The translations under genes and the position numbers were made by a program. Under the pieces are notes generated by a model. The model saw only the letters and a list, made by a program, of their open reading frames with translations. It was not told where the DNA came from and did not search any database. From assembly GCA_009702305.1 (NCBI GenBank), contig WLIH01000182.1, positions 1 through 6,069 of the forward strand: a stretch of DNA of 6,069 nt. The letters run 5' to 3'. The stretch's first letter is position 1. Each line of letters opens with the position of its first letter. Of the stretch, positions 1-5,519 are shown in pieces. The stretch is from Actinomycetota bacterium (GTDB lineage: Bacteria > Actinomycetota > Actinomycetes > Propionibacteriales > Nocardioidaceae).

Positions 1-1
1 C

Positions 2-523
2 GTCGACGGCTTCAGCCACGCCCTCGCGGCAGGGTTCGACGTCATCGGCGAGATGGACGCCGACGGGTCGCACCAGCCCGAGCAGCTGCACCTGTTGCTG
101 ACGGCGCTGGGCGAGGCCGACCTGGTCATCGGGTCGCGCTACGTGCGCGGCGGCTCGGTCGTCAACTGGCCGCTGCGTCGCAGGCTGCTCTCCCGCGGCG
201 GCAACCTCTACGTCCGGCTGCTGCTCGGCATCTCCGTGCGCGACGCGACCGCCGGCTACCGCCTCTTCCGCCGGCAGACCCTGGAGAAGATCGACCTGGC
301 GAGCGTGGAGTCCACCGGCTACGTCTTCCAGACCGACCTGGTGGCCCGCACCCTCGGGGCGGGGATGACCGTGCGCGAGGTGCCGATCGAGTTCATCGAG
401 CGCGAGCGCGGCGACTCCAAGATGAGCGGAGCCGTCGCCACGGAGTCGCTCAAGCTGGTCACCCGGTGGGGGCTGCGGGAGCGCCGGGCCCGGCTCAGCC
501 GCAGCGCACGGCGCACGCGATGA
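2..523 (+). CDS. ppm1: Polyprenol monophosphomannose synthase (GT2 family), 5' truncated by the window edge
   Basis: Transfers mannose from GDP-mannose to a polyprenyl phosphate at the cytoplasmic membrane face, giving the lipid-linked mannose donor used for extracytoplasmic mannosylation of lipoglycans and proteins. The frame is open from base 2, so the N-terminus lies upstream; 173 residues are visible of a domain that is usually about 250. The DxD-type metal/nucleotide-sugar motif is in MDADGSHQPEQ (partial residues 18-28). It is followed by VIGSRYVRGGSVVNWP, LSRGGN, DATAGYR and the family-typical EVPIEFIERERGDSKMSG near the end. These match the catalytic domain of mycobacterial Ppm1 and of DPM1-type synthases. 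No transmembrane segments follow the GT2 domain, so this is the short DPM1-like form; whether an N-terminal Lnt-like acyltransferase domain is fused, as in Mycobacterium tuberculosis Ppm1, cannot be seen. The TGA stop overlaps the ATG of the next gene. Family assignment is secure; the exact lipid substrate is inferred. Confidence 0.92.
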   Translation, partial: VDGFSHALAAGFDVIGEMDADGSHQPEQLHLLLTALGEADLVIGSRYVRGGSVVNWPLRRRLLSRGGNLYVRLLLGISVRDATAGYRLFRRQTLEKIDLASVESTGYVFQTDLVARTLGAGMTVREVPIEFIERERGDSKMSGAVATESLKLVTRWGLRERRARLSRSARRTR

Positions 524-996
524 GTCGTCGCCGTCGCGGACTGACATGGGTGCTGGTCCTGCTCTTCATCGTCGTGCCCGTGCTGGAGATCTACGTGATC
601 GTCCAGGTCGGGCAGGTGATCGGAGCGCTGTGGACCGTGGTGCTGCTCATCGTCGACAGCATCATCGGCTCGTGGCTGGTGCGTCGCGAGGGTGCCCGCA
701 CCTGGCGTGCCCTGCGCAGCGCCCTCGAGAGCGGCAAGATGCCGGCCACCGAGCTCGCGGACGGGGCGCTCGTGCTCGTCGGCGGCACCCTGATGCTCGC
801 GCCGGGTTTCGTCACCGACGTGGTCGCCGTCCTGCTGATCCTCCCGGTCACCCGGCCGATCTTCCGCCGGCTGCTGGGCACCGTCATCGCCCGCCGACTG
901 CAGGGCGCGGTCATCATCCGACCCGGACACGGCACTCGCCCCGGACCTGGACCCGATGACGGGTCCGTGGTCCGGGGCGAGGTGGTCGACGACTAG
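520..996 (+). CDS. fxsA: FxsA family membrane protein
   Basis: A 158-residue integral membrane protein. The start is the ATG whose ATGA overlaps the ppm1 stop. There is no clear Shine-Dalgarno before it, so translation is probably coupled to ppm1. A basic N-terminus (MSRRRRG) precedes hydrophobic segments at about residues 8-31, 33-54 and 81-110. The FxsA signature is visible as PVLEIY (20-25), APGFVTD (94-100) and LPVTRP (108-113), and the tail from about 125 is polar and acidic. Length and layout are normal for the family. E. coli FxsA is named for relieving F-plasmid exclusion of phage T7 when overexpressed; its native role is not settled, so no function is asserted here beyond a small inner-membrane protein. 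It lies between ppm1 and convergent rbpA, and the same three genes also cluster in Mycobacterium tuberculosis (recalled as Rv2050 rbpA, Rv2051c ppm1, Rv2053c fxsA). A longer in-frame start at 466 would lie inside ppm1 and is not supported. Confidence 0.9.
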   Translation: MSRRRRGLTWVLVLLFIVVPVLEIYVIVQVGQVIGALWTVVLLIVDSIIGSWLVRREGARTWRALRSALESGKMPATELADGALVLVGGTLMLAPGFVTDVVAVLLILPVTRPIFRRLLGTVIARRLQGAVIIRPGHGTRPGPGPDDGSVVRGEVVDD

Positions 997-1021
997 GGGC
1001 CCCTCGAGAGGCCGTGGCCGC

Positions 1022-1408
1022 TCAGGCCGAGGCGTGCCGCTTCTTTGCGTTGGCGCGGTGCAGGTGGGCGGGGCCGATCTCGCCGCCACGCAGGAGCTCC
1101 AACCGCTCCTTCAGGATGTCCTCGAGCTCCTTCTCGGAGCGACGCTCGAGCAGCATGTCCCAGTGCGTGCGGACCGGCTTCTCGACCTTCTCCTCCTTGA
1201 GGATGCCGGAGGTGCTCAGCGCCTCGGCGCCGCAGCGCGGGCACTCCCACACCGCCGGGACGTCGGCCTCGACCGACATCGTGATCTCGAACTCGTGCTT
1301 CTGCGGGCATGCGTACCCGACCTGCTGACGCGCGGCGAACTCGATGCCACGCTCGTCCTCGAAGCTCTGGCCTCCGAGTCGCGCTCCACGCAGTGTGCGC
1401 TCCGCCAT
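1022..1408 (-). CDS. rbpA: RNA polymerase-binding protein RbpA
   Basis: Actinobacterial transcription factor of 128 residues that binds RNA polymerase and group 1/2 sigma factors and stabilises the open promoter complex. Domains in order: N-terminal tail (1-28, MAERTLRGARLGG); RbpA core (about 30-72); basic linker around KPVRTHW (77-83), the region that contacts promoter DNA in characterised homologues; C-terminal sigma-interaction helices (84-107). The core has C34, H38, C56 and C59, the zinc ligand set of Streptomyces coelicolor RbpA, so this is the zinc-binding type rather than the mycobacterial zinc-free type. The ATG at 1408 is chosen because GGAGGT (1414-1419) sits 5 nt upstream and the protein then begins as known RbpA proteins do; an in-frame GTG at 1522 would add 38 atypical residues. 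The gene is monocistronic, converges on fxsA with a 25-bp gap, and has its own promoter upstream. Confidence 0.97.
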   Translation of the reverse strand: MAERTLRGARLGGQSFEDERGIEFAARQQVGYACPQKHEFEITMSVEADVPAVWECPRCGAEALSTSGILKEEKVEKPVRTHWDMLLERRSEKELEDILKERLELLRGGEIGPAHLHRANAKKRHASA

Positions 1409-1413
1409 GAGGC

Positions 1414-1419
1414 ACCTCC
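1414..1419 (-). promoter_or_regulatory. rbpA ribosome binding site
   Basis: GGAGGT read on the minus strand, 5 nt before the ATG at 1408. It is the strongest Shine-Dalgarno sequence in the window and decides the rbpA start against the upstream in-frame GTG at 1522. Confidence 0.85.
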
Positions 1420-1463
1420 AGTCTGTGATCCCCGCGAGATGATGGGGTGTGATGATGGCCGAG

Positions 1464-1528
1464 GGTCGCGACCGACGATCGACCGTCGCGTCCAGCGGTC
1501 GGACGCGAGGGTTGACGATCACCCCTCG
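1464..1528 (-). other. Structured rbpA leader with mutually exclusive hairpins
   Basis: The predicted leader runs from about 1530 to 1409. Three inverted repeats can be read by eye. Repeat A has arms 1506-1511 and 1523-1528 (CGAGGG/CCCTCG), continuing after one mismatch with TGA/TCA around a three-base loop. Repeat B has arms 1486-1493 and 1501-1508, a perfect 8-bp stem (TCGCGTCC/GGACGCGA) with a 7-base loop. Repeat C has arms 1467-1472 and 1485-1490 (CGCGAC/GTCGCG). B shares bases with both A and C, so the RNA can fold as A plus C or as B, but not both. The layout resembles a switch, but GC-rich leaders form hairpins easily and no known riboswitch class is recognised. No function is claimed. 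Confidence 0.35.
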
Positions 1529-1536
1529 AAGTGTTC

Positions 1537-1562
1537 AACGGTAGCGAGGCACGCAAGATTCC
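1537..1562 (-). promoter_or_regulatory. Sigma-R (SigH/SigR-type ECF) promoter of rbpA
   Basis: On the minus strand GGAAT (1562-1558) is followed after exactly 18 bases by GTT (1539-1537). This is the textbook GGAAT-N18-GTT consensus of Streptomyces sigma-R, the thiol-oxidative stress ECF sigma factor, and of mycobacterial SigH-type factors. It lies in the gap between the transporter gene and rbpA, points at rbpA, and predicts transcription starting near 1530 with a leader of about 120 nt. Streptomyces coelicolor rbpA is itself in the sigma-R regulon, so motif, spacing and target gene all agree. A second, housekeeping promoter may also exist; none was clear by eye. Confidence 0.72.
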
Positions 1563-1569
1563 GACAATC

Positions 1570-1583
1570 GCCCGCACGCGGGC
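1570..1583 (-). terminator. Possible terminator hairpin after the UMF1 transporter gene
   Basis: GCCCGC (1570-1575) and GCGGGC (1578-1583) form an inverted repeat 26 bases beyond the transporter stop and just upstream of the rbpA -35 element. Only a poor T run follows on the minus strand (GATTGTC), so it is not a classical intrinsic terminator. Its position between two transcription units is the main support. Confidence 0.3.
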
Positions 1584-1609
1584 CTGGGTCGGTCATTCAC
1601 AGCCTGTTC

Positions 1610-2983
1610 TCAGGAAGCAGGCGTCCGGGCGGCGTCGGCGATGCCGCGGTCGGTGTCGACGCGGGCCAGGAGCACCGCGCCGAGCGCGAACAGCACGATC
1701 AGCGCGAGCAGCGCCGGCCGGTAGGAGTCGGTCCACTGGTGCACCAGCCCGAAGATGAGGGTGCCGACCCAGCTCGTGCCCCGCTCGCAGGCCTGGTAGA
1801 GCGAGAAGTACTCCGCCTCGCGGCCGTGGGGGATGAGCCGGCTGAAGTAGGAGCGTGACAGCGCCTGGGTGCCGCCGAGCACCAGTCCGATCGAGGCCGC
1901 CAGGACCAGGAACATCGCGATGTTGTCGGCAGGAGTGAGGTAGCCCAGCACCACGACCAGGATCCACACCAGGAGCCCACCGAGGATGGTCCCGCGGGTC
2001 CCGCGCGCCCGCGCGACCCGGGCGAAGACCAGCGCTCCGGCGATGCCGACGAACTGGACGACCAGGAACGCCGAGAGCACCGTCGACTTCTCGAAGCCGA
2101 GCTGCTTCTCGCCGTAGACCGACGAGGCGTAGATCACCGTCTGGATGCCGTCGTTGTAGAAGAGATAGGCCACGAGGAACGTCATGGCGACCGGGTAGCG
2201 CCGCAGGTCCTGCAGGGTGTGCCACAGCTGCCCGAAGCTGGCCCGGACGAGTCCGGTGGTCGCCGGCTCTCGGGTGCGCGCCACCGGCGGGCGGGCCCGG
2301 ACGCCGCGCACCGGGATGATCGTGAACGCCGCCCACCAGACGCCGGCGCTGAGCAGGCAGATCCGCACCGCCAGCTCGGTGTCGTCGGCCATCACGCTGA
2401 GCAGCACGAAGTTGAGCGCCAGCAGCAGCCCACCGCCGAGATAGCCCAGGGCCCAGCCGCGCGAGGACACCCGGTCGCGGTCGTCGGGGTCGGAGATCTC
2501 GACCAGCAGGGCGTCGTAGATCACCAGGCTCGACCCGAGGCACAGCGTCGCGACCACCAGCAGCACCGCGCCGAGCTGCCAGCTCTCGCCGGTCACGAAG
2601 AACATCAGCATCGCCATCAGCGACCCGGCCCACGCGAAGCGACCGAGCAGGCGCGGCTTGTCGGAGCTGCGATCGGCGATCGCACCGACCACCGGGAGCA
2701 CCAGCGCCGACACGATCGTCGCGGCCGTGACCAGGTAGAAGACCAAAGACCCCGCCGAGAGCCCCAGACCCAGCACGTGCAGGTCCTCGGTGCACTTGCG
2801 ACCGGCGTCCTCGTCGGTCGTGAAGCCGCAGGCGGCGCGCTCGGCCACCGAGGTGAGGTACGGCGCGAACAGGACCGCGGCGACAGTCGTGACGTAGGCG
2901 GAGTTGGCCCAGTCGTACCAGTACCACGCCTTCTGCTCCGCGCGGCGCGAGCGCTGCAGCGGACCGAGGTCGGCGATGCTCAC
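1610..2983 (-). CDS. UMF1/Atg22-like MFS transporter
   Basis: A 457-residue polytopic membrane protein of the major facilitator superfamily, in the branch related to yeast vacuolar Atg22. The N-terminal cytosolic stretch ends in the branch hallmark WYWYDWANSAY (residues 20-30), where the first membrane segment begins. GAIADRSSDKPR (100-111) occupies the place of the MFS loop 2-3 motif, and about ten to twelve hydrophobic segments follow. The first external loop holds C52 and C64, which could pair as a disulfide. The start is the GTG at 2983, whose GTGA overlaps the stop of the upstream phosphodiesterase gene and which has a GGGGGTG purine stretch just before it; a GTG at 3010 would only lengthen the overlap. 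The substrate is unknown: Atg22 exports amino acids from the vacuole, but bacterial members are uncharacterised. The tight overlap suggests co-translation and perhaps a related substrate such as a glycerophosphodiester or its product. Confidence 0.88.
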   Translation of the reverse strand: MSIADLGPLQRSRRAEQKAWYWYDWANSAYVTTVAAVLFAPYLTSVAERAACGFTTDEDAGRKCTEDLHVLGLGLSAGSLVFYLVTAATIVSALVLPVVGAIADRSSDKPRLLGRFAWAGSLMAMLMFFVTGESWQLGAVLLVVATLCLGSSLVIYDALLVEISDPDDRDRVSSRGWALGYLGGGLLLALNFVLLSVMADDTELAVRICLLSAGVWWAAFTIIPVRGVRARPPVARTREPATTGLVRASFGQLWHTLQDLRRYPVAMTFLVAYLFYNDGIQTVIYASSVYGEKQLGFEKSTVLSAFLVVQFVGIAGALVFARVARARGTRGTILGGLLVWILVVVLGYLTPADNIAMFLVLAASIGLVLGGTQALSRSYFSRLIPHGREAEYFSLYQACERGTSWVGTLIFGLVHQWTDSYRPALLALIVLFALGAVLLARVDTDRGIADAARTPAS

Positions 2984-3819
2984 CGGGCACCCCCGACGGG
3001 GCCGCGCCACTGGCCACGCTCGACCAGCACCGCTCGCAGCACGTCGGTGCGGTCGGTGACCAGGCCGTCGACGCCGGCGTCGAGCAGCAGCCGCATCTCG
3101 TCGGGCTCGTCGACGGTCCAGACGTGCACGTGGGCGCCGGCGGCGTGCACGCGGCGTACCAGCGAGGGCGTCACCAGGCGGATCCGCAGCCGTCCGACGC
3201 GCAGCCGGTGCGGCACCTGGAGCGCGGCGACCCGGCCACGGGTCAGCAGCCGGGCCAGTCGGCCACTGGGGGAGAGGGCGAAGACGGCCACCTCGAGCGG
3301 ATGGGCCGAGGTCGGGACCCGGCCCGCCGTGGCGAGCCGGAAGGCGCGCATCCGCTCGACCGAGAAGGAGCCGACCAGGATCCGCTGGGCGGCGGTGTCA
3401 TGGGCCGCCACGAACGCTGCGAGGGCCGGGACGGATGCCTCGGACTTGAGGTCGATGTTGAAGCAGGCGTGCGGGAAGGCCTCGAACAGCTCCTCGAAGG
3501 TCGGCACCCGCTCGCGACCACCGACCTTCGCGTCGCTGACCTGCGCGTAGGACAGCGAGGCGATCTGCCCGGTGCCGTCGCTCACCCGGTCGAGCGACGG
3601 ATCGTGGAACGCGACGAGGGTGCCGTCGCGGGTGACCCGGACGTCGGTCTCGAGATAGTCGTAGCCGAGTGCGACCGCGTGCTCGAAGGCGGTGCGGGTG
3701 TTCTCCAAGCCCTCGATCTCGGGTTGCGAGCCCCCGCCACGGTGCGCGAACGCCAGCACGGCTCCGGGCTGCTCGAGGACCCGGTCGAGATAGGGGTGCC
3801 CCGTCGTCGGTGACGTCAC
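2980..3819 (-). CDS. Glycerophosphodiester phosphodiesterase (GDPD family)
   Basis: Hydrolyses glycerophosphodiesters, products of phospholipid deacylation, to sn-glycerol 3-phosphate and an alcohol. The 279-residue TIM-barrel has AHRGG with H26, ENT with E39, ETD with E57 and D59, and FHDPSLDR with H72, the expected catalytic His pair and metal-binding acids. FNIDLKSE (120-127) and the C-terminal VHVWTVDEPDEM and DGLVTDR are also family blocks. No signal peptide or membrane segment is seen, so it should be cytosolic. The loop between HRG and ENT is longer than in E. coli GlpQ or UgpQ, a feature I associate with actinobacterial members. The start chosen is the GTG at 3819, giving MTSPTTGHPYLDRVL. 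An ATG at 3909 would overlap the murA-like gene by 32 bases and add 30 low-complexity residues. There is no Shine-Dalgarno before the GTG. The stop overlaps the transporter start as GTGA. Confidence 0.9.
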   Translation of the reverse strand: MTSPTTGHPYLDRVLEQPGAVLAFAHRGGGSQPEIEGLENTRTAFEHAVALGYDYLETDVRVTRDGTLVAFHDPSLDRVSDGTGQIASLSYAQVSDAKVGGRERVPTFEELFEAFPHACFNIDLKSEASVPALAAFVAAHDTAAQRILVGSFSVERMRAFRLATAGRVPTSAHPLEVAVFALSPSGRLARLLTRGRVAALQVPHRLRVGRLRIRLVTPSLVRRVHAAGAHVHVWTVDEPDEMRLLLDAGVDGLVTDRTDVLRAVLVERGQWRGPVGGAR

Positions 3820-3837
3820 CTGGGCAGTATCGCCCAG
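3820..3837 (-). promoter_or_regulatory. Hairpin and possible leaderless promoter at the GDPD start
   Basis: CTGGGC (3820-3825) and GCCCAG (3832-3837) form a perfect 6-bp stem with a six-base loop that touches the GDPD start codon. Read on the minus strand the loop region holds GATACT (3832-3827), a fair match to a -10 hexamer, with exactly six bases before the GTG. That spacing would start transcription at the start codon and explain the missing ribosome binding site. No -35 match was found. Alternatively the hairpin could weaken read-through from the murA-like gene, though no T run follows it. Both readings are inference. Confidence 0.3.
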
Positions 3838-3877
3838 TGCGGCCCGGACCCGAGGAGAACCGCCCGGCCGACCTGCG

Positions 3878-5404
3878 CTAGATGTCGCGGAAGGTCTCGA
3901 TCGAGGCACCGAGCTCGTTGAGGCGCTCGGCGAGGTCCTCGTAGCCGCGGTGGATGACGTACGTCGAGCGCAGCACCGAGGTGCCCTTCGAGGCCAGCAT
4001 GGCGAGCAGGATCACCACGGCCGGCCGCAGCGCGGGCGGGCAGACGACCTCCGTGCCGGAGAAGTGCGTCGGCCCCTCGATCATCACGCGGTGCGGGTCG
4101 AGCAGCTTGACCGATGCACCCAGCTTGGTGAGCTCGGTCAGGTAGATGGCGCGGTTCTCGTAGACCCAGTCGTGCAGCAGCGTCTGACCCGTGGCTACGG
4201 CCGCGATGACCGCGAAGAACGGCAGGTTGTCGATGTTGAGCCCGGGGAACGGCAGCGGGTGGATCTTGTCGTGCGGAGCGTGCAGCTCGGAAGGCTGGGT
4301 GGTGAGGTCGACCAGACGGGTGTGGCCGTTGCTGGCGACGTACTCGGGGGTGATGGTGTAGCGGAATCCCATCTCCTCCAAGGTGGCGAGCTCGATCTCG
4401 AGGAACTCGATGGGGGCGCGCTTGATGGTGATCGACGACTTCGTCACGATCGCCGCCGCCAGCAGCGACATCGCCTCGATCGGGTCCTCGGAGGGGGCGT
4501 AGTCGACGTCGACGTCGATCTCGCTGACACCGTGCACGATCAGGGTGGTGGTGCCGACGCCCTCGACCGCGACGCCGAGCTTCTGCAGGTAGAAGCACAG
4601 GTCCTGGACCATGTAGTTGGAGGAGGCGTTGCGGATCACCGTCGTGCCGGGGTGCAGCGCGGCCGCCATGAGGGCGTTCTCGGTGACGGTGTCGCCGCGC
4701 TCGGTCAGCACGATCGGCCGCTGCGGCTCGATCGCGCGGTTGACCTGGGCGTGGTAGCTGCCGTCGGTGGCCTTGACCTCGAGGCCGAAGGGACGCAGCG
4801 CGCTCATGTGCGGCTCGACGGTGCGGGTGCCGAGGTCGCAGCCGCCGGCGTACGGCAGGTCGAACGTGTCGGCCTGGTGCAGCAGCGGGCCGAGGAACAT
4901 GATGATCGAGCGGGTCCGGCGCGCGGCCGTCTCGTCGATCGCATCGAGCCGCAACTGCGCGGGCGGCACGATCTCCAGGTCGTTGTCGTCGTTGAGCCAA
5001 CGGGTCTGGACGCCCAGGCTGCCGAGCACCTCGAGCAGGCGGTTGACCTCCTCGATGCGCGCGACCTTGCGCAGGGTCGTGCGGCCCTTGTTGAGCAGGG
5101 AGGCGCACAGCAGCGCCACGCCGGCGTTCTTGGAGGTCTTCACCGTGATGCTGCCCGCGAGCGTGGTCGGACCGGTGATGCGCAGGTGGGTCGGGCCGGC
5201 GCCGAGCGACACGATCTCGGAGTCCAGCGCGGCACCGATGCGCGCGAGCATCTCGAGGGAGAGGTTCTGCTGGCCCTTCTCGATGCGGTTGATCGCGCTC
5301 TGGCTGGTGGAGAGCAGGTCGGCCAGCTGGTGCTGGGTCAGTCCGCGGTGCTTGCGGGCATCACGGATGAGGTTGCCGATGCGGCCCTTGTAGTCGTCAG
5401 CCAT
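3878..5404 (-). CDS. XRE helix-turn-helix fused to a MurA-family enolpyruvyl transferase
   Basis: A 508-residue two-domain protein. Residues 7-67 are an XRE/Cro-type helix-turn-helix: RIGNLIRDARKHRGLTQ, then QLADLLSTSQSAINRIEKG with the recognition helix near 34-43. Residues 72-508 are an EPSP-synthase-fold UDP-GlcNAc 1-carboxyvinyltransferase, the first committed step of peptidoglycan precursor synthesis (PEP to UDP-GlcNAc). By alignment to E. coli MurA the key residues are kept: K92 and N93 (K22, N23), R165 (R91), the fosfomycin-target C189 in AGGCDLG (C115), R194 (R120), D392 in FPGLNID (D305), R460 (R371) and R486 in HRGYE (R397). D369 appears replaced by A458. MurA alone is about 420 residues, so the extra length is the DNA-binding domain. 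The ATG at 5404 is preferred over a GTG three codons upstream because related proteins begin MADDY, but neither has a strong ribosome binding site. It may be a second, regulatory MurA or an active enzyme; the organism's main MurA is probably elsewhere. Confidence 0.88.
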   Translation of the reverse strand: MADDYKGRIGNLIRDARKHRGLTQHQLADLLSTSQSAINRIEKGQQNLSLEMLARIGAALDSEIVSLGAGPTHLRITGPTTLAGSITVKTSKNAGVALLCASLLNKGRTTLRKVARIEEVNRLLEVLGSLGVQTRWLNDDNDLEIVPPAQLRLDAIDETAARRTRSIIMFLGPLLHQADTFDLPYAGGCDLGTRTVEPHMSALRPFGLEVKATDGSYHAQVNRAIEPQRPIVLTERGDTVTENALMAAALHPGTTVIRNASSNYMVQDLCFYLQKLGVAVEGVGTTTLIVHGVSEIDVDVDYAPSEDPIEAMSLLAAAIVTKSSITIKRAPIEFLEIELATLEEMGFRYTITPEYVASNGHTRLVDLTTQPSELHAPHDKIHPLPFPGLNIDNLPFFAVIAAVATGQTLLHDWVYENRAIYLTELTKLGASVKLLDPHRVMIEGPTHFSGTEVVCPPALRPAVVILLAMLASKGTSVLRSTYVIHRGYEDLAERLNELGASIETFRDI

Positions 5405-5418
5405 GCCGACCACGGTAA

Positions 5419-5430
5419 CTCACATGTGAG
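5419..5430. promoter_or_regulatory. Perfect 12-bp palindrome, candidate XRE operator
   Basis: CTCACATGTGAG is a perfect palindrome in the AT-richest part of the divergent region, 14 bases before the ATG of the XRE-MurA gene. Symmetry continues imperfectly outward: flanking bases 5416-5417 pair with 5432-5433, and 5414 with 5435. Its right half as read on the minus strand (GTGAG) lies about five bases before the alternative GTG start, so a bound protein could cover both promoter and ribosome entry. XRE domains bind palindromes of this size as dimers, and the adjacent gene encodes one. Binding is inferred. Confidence 0.45.
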
Positions 5431-5439
5431 ATAACGCAA

Positions 5440-5449
5440 CCGACGTCGG
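5440..5449. repeat. Perfect 10-bp palindrome CCGACGTCGG
   Basis: This second palindrome in the divergent promoter region has its centre 20 bp from the centre of CTCACATGTGAG, close to two helical turns, so proteins bound at both would face the same side of the DNA. The sequences differ, so it may serve another regulator. In DNA this rich in GC a 10-bp palindrome can also arise by chance. Confidence 0.3.
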
Positions 5450-5507
5450 CTCCGCGCGTCGGCCCCGCTCGAGGCCATGCGACCGAGCGCGACCACCGGG
5501 GGAGTGA

Positions 5508-5513
5508 CAGGAT
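5508..5513 (+). promoter_or_regulatory. Possible -10 element or ribosome binding site of the alcohol dehydrogenase gene
   Basis: CAGGAT lies six bases before the ATG at 5520. It can be read as a weak TAnnnT-like -10 hexamer giving a leaderless transcript, or the AGGA within it (5509-5512, seven bases before the ATG) as a Shine-Dalgarno. The sequence alone does not decide, and no -35 match was found. Confidence 0.3.
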
Positions 5514-5519
5514 CGGCGC

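Noticed and set aside
995..1028. GC-rich palindromes (AGGGGCCCCT and repeated GGCC) between convergent fxsA and rbpA as a bidirectional terminator
   Set aside because: The symmetric stems leave no workable RNA loop or are only 4 bp, and no T run follows on either strand.
319..1089. 256-codon minus-strand frame opposite ppm1 and fxsA
   Set aside because: Composition typical of antisense GC-rich sequence (Arg/Asp/His/Gln), and it runs into the rbpA 3' end.
1409..1522. In-frame N-terminal extension of RbpA from GTG 1522
   Set aside because: The added 38 residues are unlike RbpA N-termini, while GGAGGT is ideally placed for ATG 1408; the stretch is better read as untranslated leader.
1512..1545. 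TTGACG on the + strand as a -35 element
   Set aside because: No -10 match at 16-19 bases and no + strand gene downstream; it falls within a leader hairpin of rbpA.
1593..3017. 474-codon minus-strand frame overlapping the transporter gene
   Set aside because: Alternative-frame shadow: Arg/Ala/Gly-rich without hydrophobic segments, while the overlapping frame encodes a clear membrane transporter.
2219..3550. 443-codon + strand frame across the transporter and GDPD genes
   Set aside because: Low-complexity composition spanning two real minus-strand genes; no domain or plausible ribosome binding site.
3816..5108. 430-codon minus-strand frame inside the XRE-MurA gene
   Set aside because: Frame-shifted shadow rich in Arg, Ala and Pro; no motif.
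3950..5434. 494-codon open frame on the + strand, antisense to the XRE-MurA gene
   Set aside because: Its translation is Arg/Gly/Asp/Val/Gln-rich low complexity with no recognisable domain, the usual antisense shadow of a high-GC gene; the minus-strand protein has clear catalytic motifs.
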